This document shows positions 56,454-64,000 of a DNA stretch of 64,000 bases, in pieces. A program made the position numbers and the translations under genes. The stretch is from Bacillota bacterium. Lineage in GTDB: Bacteria; Bacillota; Clostridia; Christensenellales; Pumilibacteraceae. The DNA is taken from positions 1 to 64,000 of the forward strand of contig WRGC01000005.1 in the NCBI GenBank assembly GCA_009787385.1, in the 5' to 3' direction. The notes beneath the pieces are model-generated. The model was not told the DNA's origin. It saw only the letters and a list, made by a program, of their open reading frames with translations, and ran no database searches. Positions within the stretch are counted from its first letter, which is position 1; the number at the start of each line of letters is the position of its first letter.

Positions 56454-58556
56454 CTAAATATTGTTATTATCCAATGTATCTTGCAACTCTTGAATAGTGT
56501 TAAATACTGTATCCAATTTTGATATTTCACCATCAAATATAGCATTAAAATCATCTAACAACTGTTGCTCTAGTATTGGAGATTCGTCTGAAAAATTATC
56601 AAAAGCTTGTATAAGTTCTTGTATAGATTGCACTGCAGATACAAAAGCATTTGCTTTATCTGTAAATTCATTTATTTTTTCTTGCTCTGGAGCTGTACCA
56701 TTTTCTTCTACATACAAAGCTACTTCTACTACCAAGGCATCTCTATCTCTTGCCACTTCAACCAACTTATCTTGCATTTGAGCAATAAAGTTTTTGACAT
56801 CTTCACCTATACGGTCATTGATACTATTTTGTACTATCTCGTACAATTCTGCAATTTTGTTAGTTAGATTTACAAACTCAGTATTGCTAGTATATTCGGG
56901 TTCTAGTGTCTCTATTTCTTGTTGATATGCAATAGCTTTTGTCAATGTAGATGACAAGTTGGCAAATTGACTATCATCATAACCATTAATATCTATCACA
57001 GTCAAATCATTTAGATTATTGTATTTGTTTACAAAGTCATTAGCTCTTGTAATTGCACTAAAGTTGAAAAATGTAGAATACCAAAGCATTGTTTCATCAG
57101 TATCATTACCTTCACCTTCTTTTCCATCTACAACTGAAGTGCCTATATTGATTTTAGTTTGACCTGCATTTATAGCTATAAACATAGGTAGATTACCAAC
57201 TTGATTTACAATGTTAGTATCTGCAATAAAATATCTATCTGCTCTAAGAATATCAGTCCCAATAACTAATAGTGGATTAACCGTCACTTCACTTCCAACA
57301 ACACTATTAATGTCCCCCAAATAGTTAGAATCATAATATCCTTTATTCTCTTCTACTATGAACTTTATTACATCACTCTTTACACCAAAATAATCTTCTG
57401 CTGTGATTTCTACTTCACCCAAACCAACTGCTGTAAAGATACCTTGTTTATCCACTGTACCTATAGTCTCATCACTAGTTGTCCACTCTATAGTTTGTTT
57501 TGCTGCTGCTGGCTGTATGCTTGCCCCTAGTTGCAAAGCACTATTTTTGGCAATTCTTCTAGTAATAATTGTATCTTCTACTTCTTCGTCATTATTTGTC
57601 TCTTGTTGTGGTTTAGGGAAAGGCTTAGCAATTGTCAAGTTGGTGGGAGCTGCATATACTGTGATAGGTTGACTCTTTGACTTGTTGCCTATAGTTGTAG
57701 TTGCTGTAACATTGACAATAGCAGGTTGTTCTAGTGTCACTGGATTGGCAGTAACTACCCCGTTAGATATAGCAAGTACACTTTCGTCACTCACTGACCA
57801 AGTTACATCTTGTTTTGCGGTGCTAGCGTTGACTGTTGCCGCAAGCTTTGTAGTAGGTCCACCTACATAAATTTCGCTCTCAGTATTGTCTACAAAATTC
57901 AAAACAACACCTGTGGGAGATGTATATAAATCAAACTGATATTCTTCTCTTATAGATTGTCCATCAATTGTATAGTCACCCAAAATCTCTGCAGTTATAG
58001 TTACATTTTTTGTATTATATGCCGTAGCAGTAACAACACCCGTTGTTGGATTGACAGCAACCGAACTTGGATTGCTACTAGAATATCGTATTTCTTGATT
58101 GGCAGTTTCGGGCAAAACTTTTGTATTTAAAGTTGTTGTATTGAATGTAGAATCTCCAACATGCAACTCATTGGTTTTGCCTGTTATTTCTATACCTGTT
58201 GCTGCATTATATACTTGAAGTGTGTGTGTAGCCACAAATGAAGTATCTTGCAAGCTTGCACTAATATCTACCTTGCCAGCCTTGATAGGTGTAACTTTAC
58301 CCTCTTGGTCTACTGTAGCCACACTAGTGTCACTAGATGACCATGCAAATGTCTGTTGTCTAGCATTGGCAGGTACTACAGTAGGAGCAAGTACAACTGC
58401 ACCCTTTTCTATCAATGCATAAGTTGCTTCACCGTTTCCAAATGTCACACTTGAGGCATTTGGTGCTTGTTCTTCGTTGTTAGAACAAGCTATTGCAAAT
58501 ATTCCAATTAGCAATATTACTAATATCAATGAATATCTCTTGATTGTTTTTGACAT
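56454..58556 (-). CDS. surface lipoprotein with four BIG2 (Ig-like) domains
   Basis: Signal peptide ending in a lipobox (IFAIACSN), so lipid-anchored outside the membrane. About residues 35-420 hold four BIG2 domains, each with the motif W-S-S-D-T-S-VA-TVD...G.VT..A.G.V.I.A (AWSSSDTSVATVDQEGK, YSSSNPSSVAVNPTTG, TWSVSDESVLAISNG, EWTTSDETIGTVDKQG). A C-terminal part (about 430-700) is mostly helical and acidic, with no catalytic motif. Such domains mediate adhesion or support surface structures. GGGAGA precedes the ATG at 58554-58556. 700 residues in total. Confidence 0.85.
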   Translation of the reverse strand: MSKTIKRYSLILVILLIGIFAIACSNNEEQAPNASSVTFGNGEATYALIEKGAVVLAPTVVPANARQQTFAWSSSDTSVATVDQEGKVTPIKAGKVDISASLQDTSFVATHTLQVYNAATGIEITGKTNELHVGDSTFNTTTLNTKVLPETANQEIRYSSSNPSSVAVNPTTGVVTATAYNTKNVTITAEILGDYTIDGQSIREEYQFDLYTSPTGVVLNFVDNTESEIYVGGPTTKLAATVNASTAKQDVTWSVSDESVLAISNGVVTANPVTLEQPAIVNVTATTTIGNKSKSQPITVYAAPTNLTIAKPFPKPQQETNNDEEVEDTIITRRIAKNSALQLGASIQPAAAKQTIEWTTSDETIGTVDKQGIFTAVGLGEVEITAEDYFGVKSDVIKFIVEENKGYYDSNYLGDINSVVGSEVTVNPLLVIGTDILRADRYFIADTNIVNQVGNLPMFIAINAGQTKINIGTSVVDGKEGEGNDTDETMLWYSTFFNFSAITRANDFVNKYNNLNDLTVIDINGYDDSQFANLSSTLTKAIAYQQEIETLEPEYTSNTEFVNLTNKIAELYEIVQNSINDRIGEDVKNFIAQMQDKLVEVARDRDALVVEVALYVEENGTAPEQEKINEFTDKANAFVSAVQSIQELIQAFDNFSDESPILEQQLLDDFNAIFDGEISKLDTVFNTIQELQDTLDNNNI

Positions 58557-58914
58557 ATTTTCTCCCAAAATTATTATCATAAGTTAACAACAAATTAAAT
58601 TTAATATTTGCGTCACACATGATTTATATTGTGGTATTATAATAATATATTGTTACAAATATTGTCAACTAATTTGTAATATAATTTTACAAATATATTA
58701 AAATATTACATATTTATCAATATTTGACAGTGTTTATATATAAAAGATTTATATATTATTAACTAAGTATGTATTACAAAATTGAATTATGTACACAAGA
58801 TATAGTATATATGTAGAAGTATATACACAAAATATAGTTTGGCATGCGTTGATTGAATTTGTAATCAAAGATATATTTTTTGACACAATCAATTGTTTAA
58901 TACAATTTAAATCA
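58557..58914. other. intergenic, very A/T-rich
   Basis: About 360 bases upstream of the BIG2 gene. TTGACA and several TATAAT-like boxes occur around 58630-58670 on the minus strand, but spacing is poor, so no promoter is called. No convincing frame on either strand. The right end carries the ATTTAAATCA target repeat of element J. Confidence 0.4.
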
Positions 58915-59098
58915 GTGTGTACAAACAAATACATTAATATGAAAAAATTAACATCTAAATAAAATCAACCTTAAAGTATTCTGGGGTTTGAATCCCCCCA
59001 ATATCTTTTTTGATTCTTTTTTGGCGTAAAAAAAGAATCACACTACTTTTGTTGATTGCTTGTATATTATTGTTAATAATAAGATTGTTGTACATTCT
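58915..59098 (+). repeat. MITE-like intergenic element, copy J
   Basis: Copy with ends GTGTGTACAAAC and GATTGTTGTACATTCTA, a reduced G/C hairpin (GGGGTTTGAATCCCC) and a mutated 10-bp hairpin. The 10-base sequence ATTTAAATCA is repeated exactly at 58905-58914 and 59099-59108, the clearest target-site duplication in the set. Confidence 0.85.
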
Positions 59099-59200
59099 AT
59101 TTAAATCAATACAAAGCCTATTACAATAAACCAATTCCACCACCCCAATCCTTGACACAATTAGATTATTTTGCTAATATATAACAAATGGAGAATACTA

Positions 59201-59491
59201 ATGGTTGAAAAATATATTTTGCCTATTGCAATAATGGGCATTGTTGCAGGGCTTATAGCTTTTGCATTAAGTTGGTCAGCAAAAAAGTTTGAAGTCAAAC
59301 AAGATCCATTGTTTGTAAAAGTAAAAGAAATAATTGGGGATATCAATTGTGGAGCTTGTGGATATGCAGGTTGTGCCGGATATACAAAAGCATTGACTAC
59401 ATTTGAAGACAATTTGGGCAAATGTAGACCAATGCAACAAGAATCATATGACAAAATAGATGCATTGCTCAAGGAAGCCAAAAAAGGTTGA
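59201..59491 (+). CDS. mini-RnfB: membrane helix plus one 4Fe-4S motif
   Basis: 97 residues: an N-terminal membrane helix (YILPIAIMGIVAGLIAFALSW) and then the RnfB-type cluster motif DINCGACGYAGCAGYTKAL ... GKCRPM, which binds a 4Fe-4S cluster in the RnfB subunit of the Rnf electron-transport complex. The protein stops where RnfB continues with two ferredoxin domains, and no other rnf gene is within view. The ATG at 59201 is chosen because GGAGAATACTA precedes it. It may be a small stand-alone redox protein or the result of truncation; the terminator 28 bases later argues that it is a complete gene. Confidence 0.75.
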   Translation: MVEKYILPIAIMGIVAGLIAFALSWSAKKFEVKQDPLFVKVKEIIGDINCGACGYAGCAGYTKALTTFEDNLGKCRPMQQESYDKIDALLKEAKKG

Positions 59492-59518
59492 TAACTATCA
59501 ATTGATAAAAATATTTGC

Positions 59519-59556
59519 AAAAGCTGTATTGTAATTTCTACAATACAGCTTTTATT
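59519..59556 (+). terminator. terminator of the mini-RnfB gene
   Basis: 15-bp perfect stem (AAAAGCTGTATTGTA / TACAATACAGCTTTT), 5-base loop and T-rich tail. Confidence 0.88.
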
Positions 59557-59582
59557 CTTTTATATACCCTATTATATAATAC

Positions 59583-59651
59583 CTATATACAAACAAATGT
59601 TGAAGTTCATACAAACCACGACATTTATTGCATAATACAAAATTGCTACTT
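59583..59651 (+). repeat. 69-bp direct repeat, left copy
   Basis: Begins CTATATACAAACAAATGTTG and recurs at 59822-59890 with three substitutions. The two copies flank element copy K. Nothing coding is seen in it. Confidence 0.85.
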
Positions 59652-59821
59652 CCAGATTAAGAAAAGTAACACCTAATTAAATAAAATCAAACTTAAAGCG
59701 TTCGGGGTTTTTGGGATTCCCCAAATGCTTTTTTGGTTCTTTTTTGGCGTCAAAAAAGAATCACGCCTGTTTTGTTGATTGTTTGTATCTTATTGTTAAT
59801 ATCTTCTTGTTATAATATCTT
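59652..59821 (+). repeat. MITE-like intergenic element, copy K (left end lost)
   Basis: Has the AAGAAAAGTAACACCTAA block, shortened G/C hairpin, intact GCTTTTTTGGTTC and 10-bp hairpin, and GTTTTGTTGATTGTTTGTA, but its left inverted repeat is missing and the right one has decayed. It lies exactly between two 69-bp direct repeats. Confidence 0.8.
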
Positions 59822-59890
59822 CTATATACAAACAAATGTTGAAGTTCATGCAAACTACAACATTTATTGCATAATACAAAATTGCTACTT
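59822..59890 (+). repeat. 69-bp direct repeat, right copy
   Basis: Second copy of the 59583-59651 repeat; the offset is 239 bases and three positions differ. Confidence 0.85.
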
Positions 59891-59994
59891 TGACAATTCA
59901 AAACTAAAAATTTTACAAAACAAACTATCAATTTTAACCTAACTCAGTTAGCAAATTATTGTCTAATAATTCATACAATATCAATCCAAATTTT

Positions 59995-60570
59995 TTAATC
60001 ATTCTCGACAATATTGTATTCAGTCAAATTTTTTGTACCCTTTCCTATTCGTTCCAAAACTGGCAACAACGACTTTTTGTACAATGCTAAAGCAACACCA
60101 TAATCTAGACAATTGTGCAAAATATTTCCAACACCCAATACAAAAAGCAAATAGTATGCCGTACTGTTGACACCGCTCATACCAACTGCCAATCCCAACA
60201 AAACTGCCCCCAATTCAAACAATGTGTGTATAATAGAGGTCCCAACAAATGTAATAGCAATATCTTTCTTAGTTTTTATACCCCTAAATTTAGCATAAAA
60301 CAACAAAAATACAACAAAAAATATGTGGCTTGCCGCCCTAAGCCAAACAAAATAATTGCCTGACTTTAGCATAAAACTAGCAAGAGTAGTGATATATGTC
60401 ATGATACCTGTATATGGAGAAATCAAACAACCTATAAAAATAAAAATATGTGAAAATGGAGTAAAACTCCATACACCAAGATCTATTGTTGGAATAAAAT
60501 ACAAGTACACAATTGACAATGCAGAAAGCATCGCACTCATAGTAATTTTTTGAGTTCTAGTTAGTGACAT
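59995..60570 (-). CDS. ECF transporter substrate-specific (S) component
   Basis: Small integral membrane protein of 192 residues with about six helices, of the kind that captures a vitamin for an energy-coupling-factor transporter. The N-terminus TRTQKITMSAMLSALSIVYLYF, the pocket text VWSFTPFSHIFIFIGCLISPYTGI and WLRAASHIFFVVF resemble the NiaX-like branch, so a nicotinate-type substrate is possible, but no riboswitch or pathway gene supports this. The shared ATPase and EcfT genes are not in the window. The ATG at 60568-60570 follows AGGAG by about 12 bases. Confidence 0.7.
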   Translation of the reverse strand: MSLTRTQKITMSAMLSALSIVYLYFIPTIDLGVWSFTPFSHIFIFIGCLISPYTGIMTYITTLASFMLKSGNYFVWLRAASHIFFVVFLLFYAKFRGIKTKKDIAITFVGTSIIHTLFELGAVLLGLAVGMSGVNSTAYYLLFVLGVGNILHNCLDYGVALALYKKSLLPVLERIGKGTKNLTEYNIVEND

Positions 60571-60736
60571 TATTACAACCATCTCCTATTTATTTTATTG
60601 TTTCATTTTACCCAGTCAATACAACAATCAAATAAGCAATTATGAAACTACCACGATTTGATTATATCATACTAAGTACAAAACCACAAGTGTATTTGCG
60701 TACTAACTTATGTGGCAAACTACAAATAAAATACAA

Positions 60737-60770
60737 TAAAAAAGTAGGTAAAGCTTGAGCTATACCTACT
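60737..60770 (-). terminator. terminator of the leucine-rich-repeat lipoprotein gene
   Basis: Stem AGTAGGTA / TACCTACT plus inner GCT / AGC, followed on the minus strand by a TTTTTTATT tract; about 105 bases after the stop codon. Confidence 0.8.
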
Positions 60771-60874
60771 AAATTTACAAAAATTTATCTTGAATAATTA
60801 TTATATTATATTTGATTGTATTTTAAAAATAGTCAGTATTTTATATTATTTACAAATATAGTTTATACTTTGCT

Positions 60875-62236
60875 CTATCCCTTACTATCCCATATTACAG
60901 TTGGATTTGTTGTACCATATGGTGGTGTCCCAAAACAATTGTATGCCCAACCATCTACTATCCAACCACCTTTTTCATCTTTAGGTGGTTCTGGTCGCTC
61001 GCAATGTATAATTGTAGAATCATAGCAAGACCCAAATGCCGATGAACCAATATACTCTACTCCAATAGGTATATTGATATATTCCATGTAACGACAAGTA
61101 AAAAATGCGTAATCTCCAATAAATTTCAAGCTACTAGGTATCTGCAACTTTACTAAGTAATTTAAAGCAAAAGCGTCATTACCTATTGTAATTAAGCCTT
61201 GTGGCAACACTATTTCTGTTTGTATTTGCCAATTTGATAAATTGCAATAGAAAAAAGCGTAATCACTTATTTCTACCACAGTTGATGGTATCATCAATTT
61301 TTGTATCAGCTTATTTCTTGGATAGACAATCAATCTAGTAATATCCTTATCATAAATCACTCCATCTATACTTGTATAGTATGGATTATCTTCATAAACA
61401 GATATATTTTCCACTTGAAAATCTTCCAACACTGTACTTGCCATATCAAGCAAAACTGGCTTATTGTTGAATTGAGTAGGCACAACCACATCAATACCTT
61501 TCAGTACTTTTACATAATAATGGGTATCATTCATCAAAGTGAACTCAAGTGCATCTTCTCTCTCCACATTACTCCCCCACCATGCGTATAGAGTAATATC
61601 TTGAATACTATCACTTTGCAATATTTGGGTACTAGGCGTTACTCTTGATGCAGGAGTTATCTCTCTATAACCGACATCAAACAAGAACCAACCACAAAAT
61701 TCATATCCATCTTTTGTTGGTGCTGGCAATTCTCCGTATGTTGTATAAACACCATCAACATAAGACCACTCGCTTTTATACAACATTGAAATAACTTTAT
61801 CTTCAAATCGTCCGGCATTATTACTTTCAAAACTCACTACTGCTACTATTTTTTCATATTTAGCATAAAGCGTCATATCTTGTTCTATATATCTATCACT
61901 TGTGCCATCTTCATCAAAATCAAATCTCTGCCAATTATATTCATAATCACTAGGCGTATTGGGATCAATATCACTTTTCTTATAAGCCCAAAATGCAAAA
62001 ATATAACCATCTTTGGTAGGGTCATCTGGCTTTTGTACATAATCGTTCTTATCTACAACTATATTTGATATCGGGCTACCCCCATTTGTATCAAATGTAA
62101 CTGTACACTTTTCACTTACCAACTTAGGGGACTCTGTCTCCGTACATGCCCCAAGAAATAATATAGAAACAAATAGCATCAACAAAACAACACCAAATAA
62201 ATAGGTATATCTATTTTTGATTTTTATATTATCCAT
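60875..62236 (-). CDS. surface lipoprotein with InlB-type and BspA-type repeats
   Basis: Signal peptide with lipobox (FLGACTET), so anchored outside the membrane. Residues about 45-130 and 140-230 each hold an InlB B-repeat-like (Listeria-Bacteroides) module (VTFDTNGGSPISNIVVDKNDYV ... DGYIFAFW; TKDGYEFCGWF). From about residue 290 a BspA-type leucine-rich repeat region follows (IPSTVVEISDYAFFYC, LPQGLITIGNDAFA, IPSSLKFIGDYAFFTC, IPIGVEYIGSSAFGSC). Such proteins bind host or matrix molecules. 454 residues. No ribosome site is visible. Confidence 0.85.
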   Translation of the reverse strand: MDNIKIKNRYTYLFGVVLLMLFVSILFLGACTETESPKLVSEKCTVTFDTNGGSPISNIVVDKNDYVQKPDDPTKDGYIFAFWAYKKSDIDPNTPSDYEYNWQRFDFDEDGTSDRYIEQDMTLYAKYEKIVAVVSFESNNAGRFEDKVISMLYKSEWSYVDGVYTTYGELPAPTKDGYEFCGWFLFDVGYREITPASRVTPSTQILQSDSIQDITLYAWWGSNVEREDALEFTLMNDTHYYVKVLKGIDVVVPTQFNNKPVLLDMASTVLEDFQVENISVYEDNPYYTSIDGVIYDKDITRLIVYPRNKLIQKLMIPSTVVEISDYAFFYCNLSNWQIQTEIVLPQGLITIGNDAFALNYLVKLQIPSSLKFIGDYAFFTCRYMEYINIPIGVEYIGSSAFGSCYDSTIIHCERPEPPKDEKGGWIVDGWAYNCFGTPPYGTTNPTVIWDSKG

Positions 62237-62415
62237 TTTACATAAAAATAATTTACAAGACTTAACATACTTTGTATATAAAGTAATATAAATTTTTAGA
62301 AATACACAAAAGGGCATACTCTAACACATAACTAGCAAGAATATCCCTATGTTATGTTGTAAAAAATATTACGCACAAATTTTGTACAACAAATTTATAT
62401 TATAGTTAATTTTGA

Positions 62416-62718
62416 CTATCCTTGTGGTTGTGCTGCTTGTTGTTCTAATGTTGCAACAGAAATTGGTTGTGGAGCAGGTTCTTCTTCTACTTGCTCAGAA
62501 TCTACAAAGTTGATAGTGCAAGTCCCAGAGTTCAATCTCAACTTAACTCTGTCAGGCTTGTCACCAAACTGCTTTTTGTAATAATTGCAAAGCACTTCAA
62601 ACGCTTCATCATAGTCAGCATAAGTAGTGTCTTCTGTGTGTTCTAATTGAGATTTTCCATGTCTGTCTAGCAATTTTGTGTTGTTTGCTACAAGTATCTC
62701 AAAGTATCCATTTTCCAT
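62416..62718 (-). CDS. small conserved-looking acidic protein, unknown
   Basis: 100 residues starting MENGYFEILVANN, preceded by AAGGAG, which decides this start over in-frame upstream codons. Charged helical core (YDEAFEVLCNYYKKQFG), a beta-like segment (VKLRLNSGTCTINFV) and an acidic Pro/Gln-rich tail ending AAQPQG. No signal peptide, membrane helix or known motif. A consensus promoter lies 145 bases upstream (62871-62899). Confidence 0.65.
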   Translation of the reverse strand: MENGYFEILVANNTKLLDRHGKSQLEHTEDTTYADYDEAFEVLCNYYKKQFGDKPDRVKLRLNSGTCTINFVDSEQVEEEPAPQPISVATLEQQAAQPQG

Positions 62719-62870
62719 TTTTATTCTCCTTGTGTTTGCATAGTGTTGAAACTTTGCTCCATTAATGTACAAAAAGCCTAGGCAATATACACCATAGAGA
62801 TACACTGATTGCTGTGATATATTCACATCAAAGTCACAATAATGCATAGTTAATAACAATTTATACATAT

Positions 62871-62899
62871 ATTATACCCAAAATAGTCATAAATGTCAA
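62871..62899 (-). promoter_or_regulatory. promoter of the small acidic protein gene
   Basis: TTGACA (62894-62899), 17-base spacer, TATAAT (62871-62876) on the minus strand. The leader would be about 145 bases; part of it is an open in-frame extension of the gene. Nothing else is seen in this 330-base gap. Confidence 0.7.
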
Positions 62900-63049
62900 A
62901 TAAAGTAGTATAAAATCTATTGGTTAAATTTGACAATTGTTGCCTACAATTGTCAATACAGTTGCTAATTCTCAAGATTGATTTATCTAAAATATTTTTG
63001 AATATAGTTATATACAATAAATATTATATTATTTATCACTAAAAAATAT

Positions 63050-64000
63050 TTAATCTAAATCTATATGCAATAACCTATTGTCAAAATCCAATTTGGCTAC
63101 AGCTCCATACGGCAATACAAATGACGGTTGAGTGTGTCCAAAATCCATTTTACTCATTATGGACAACTCTCTCAAACCAAACTCATTGTTGATTACATCA
63201 AGCATAGCACTGTCATAATCATAAGTTTGAGAATGCGGTCTACCAAACAATATTGCTTTTATTCGTTGCAATATTCCACTATTACCCAAATACCTAACAA
63301 AAGTTTTAAACCACTCTACGGGTGGCATAGTCTCACTAATTTCTAAAAATAATAACTTTCCACTCCAAAAATCCAATTTTGGCATAAGCTCAGTATATTT
63401 CAATTCATCAACAACTTCTACACAACCTCCAAACAACTCTCCATCAACAATCCCACTACCTTGCAATACATTCCAATTACTTTGATAAACTTCTCTACGA
63501 ATACATTGATTGCAAGCAACTCCCCAATCCAAAAATTGGTCAACAAAAAAACCACTACTTTTTACAATTTGAGTTTTGCAATTTTCTCGTACAAACAAAA
63601 CATCTTCAATACTCTTTTTGGTATATTCAAACATACCTCCATTTTCGGCAAATCCAGTCATAATAGATGTAGCGTAATATGACTGCACTCCAAGACTATT
63701 AAAAAGAAAATGTGTAACAGTAGAATCCGAGTTGCCTACAAAAATTTTGGGATTGTTTCTTATAATATTTTTGTCCAAAAAAGGGACAATTTTGATAGAA
63801 TCATTGCCACCAATAATACTAAATATAGCCTTTATTTGCGAATTGCAACAAGCTTCCATAAGGTCATCAGCCCTAGCTTGTGGGTTGTTTGCAAGCCATT
63901 CACTAGACTTCAACGCATGTTTGCTCTCTACTATTTCAATATCAAATACTTCTTGTATTTGTTGTTTACCAATTTGATACCTTTGTGGAAATTTCTCAGC
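63050..64000 (-). CDS. peptidase S66 (LD-carboxypeptidase / MccF-like), N-terminus off window
   Basis: The frame stays open to the right edge, so at least 316 residues are present and the start lies outside. The nucleophilic Ser is in FVGNSDSTVTHF, in the family position GYSD. Later parts include LFGGCVEVVDEL, the Glu region LLFLEISETMPPVEWFKTFVRYL and KAILFGRP, and the His in FGHTQPSFVLPYG. S66 enzymes cleave LD-peptide bonds in peptidoglycan stem peptides or detoxify microcin C-like nucleotide peptides (MccF); the long extra text after the Glu segment suits the MccF-like branch. Cytoplasmic as far as visible. Confidence 0.85.
   Translation of the reverse strand, partial: AEKFPQRYQIGKQQIQEVFDIEIVESKHALKSSEWLANNPQARADDLMEACCNSQIKAIFSIIGGNDSIKIVPFLDKNIIRNNPKIFVGNSDSTVTHFLFNSLGVQSYYATSIMTGFAENGGMFEYTKKSIEDVLFVRENCKTQIVKSSGFFVDQFLDWGVACNQCIRREVYQSNWNVLQGSGIVDGELFGGCVEVVDELKYTELMPKLDFWSGKLLFLEISETMPPVEWFKTFVRYLGNSGILQRIKAILFGRPHSQTYDYDSAMLDVINNEFGLRELSIMSKMDFGHTQPSFVLPYGAVAKLDFDNRLLHIDLD

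Overview
The window is about 70% A+T and comes from a spore-forming, low-GC Gram-positive bacterium of the Clostridia type, most likely an uncultured gut lineage. The evidence is spoIIID, both dipicolinate synthase subunits (dpaA and dpaB), the rplU-prp-rpmA operon in which L27 carries the Firmicutes N-terminal extension, and secreted proteins built for host or surface contact (M60-type peptidase, BIG2, BspA-type leucine-rich repeats). The standard genetic code fits: TGG encodes Trp and TGA, TAA and TAG all end genes. No rRNA, tRNA or CRISPR array was seen.

Layout. Positions 1-1700 are a decayed accessory patch (frameshifted rhuM, truncated DUF262/GmrS). Positions 1792-7069 are core genes: an 8-oxoguanine glycosylase, rpmA-prp-rplU with a leader, gpsA, nadE and rpsU. 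Positions 7200-13430 are accessory: a frameshifted phage terminase, a secreted anchored protein, an unknown membrane-protein cluster and a lipoprotein. Positions 13620-18130 hold a Clostridia-type conserved protein, a TIM-barrel isomerase, spoIIID, gap and glucokinase. Positions 18200-23610 are a collinear DNA repair, folate and isoprenoid block (Asp23, nusB, folD, xseA, xseB, ispA, ung, ruvC). Positions 23780-34620 hold two PTS sugar systems, one being an alpha-glucoside operon with a 6-phospho-glucosidase and an RpiR regulator, flanking dpaA-dpaB-asnB. Positions 34840-45260 carry topA, dprA, a giant helicase-nuclease-winged-helix fusion, a NYN/OST-HTH protein and a CvpA-like protein. Positions 45510-47940 are an M60 metallopeptidase pseudogene. 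The rest holds argS, an InsA-like zinc protein, ligA, comM, a GT-C membrane protein, a BIG2 lipoprotein, a mini-RnfB, an ECF S-component, a leucine-rich-repeat lipoprotein, a small conserved protein and a peptidase S66 that runs off the right edge.

Two patterns run across the window. First, a family of about 180-205 bp intergenic elements occurs in eleven places. Their ends are inverted repeats (GAGTGTACAA / TTGTACACTC), they contain two strong hairpins, and most copies are flanked by 7-11 bp direct repeats, so they look like non-autonomous mobile elements (MITEs). Second, several genes that lack a ribosome binding site have a strong -35/-10 promoter whose -10 box lies only 6-7 bases before the ATG (nadE, the isomerase, ligA, the giant helicase, rhuM). 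This predicts leaderless mRNAs, while neighbouring genes such as rplU, gap and cvpA use normal leaders with Shine-Dalgarno sites.

The strongest candidates for undescribed biology are the helicase-nuclease-OmpR-type winged-helix fusion, the MITE family and the leaderless promoter class. Several genes are broken by small indels in A runs (rhuM, terminase, M60 peptidase, a small membrane gene). This indicates real decay or, less likely, assembly errors.
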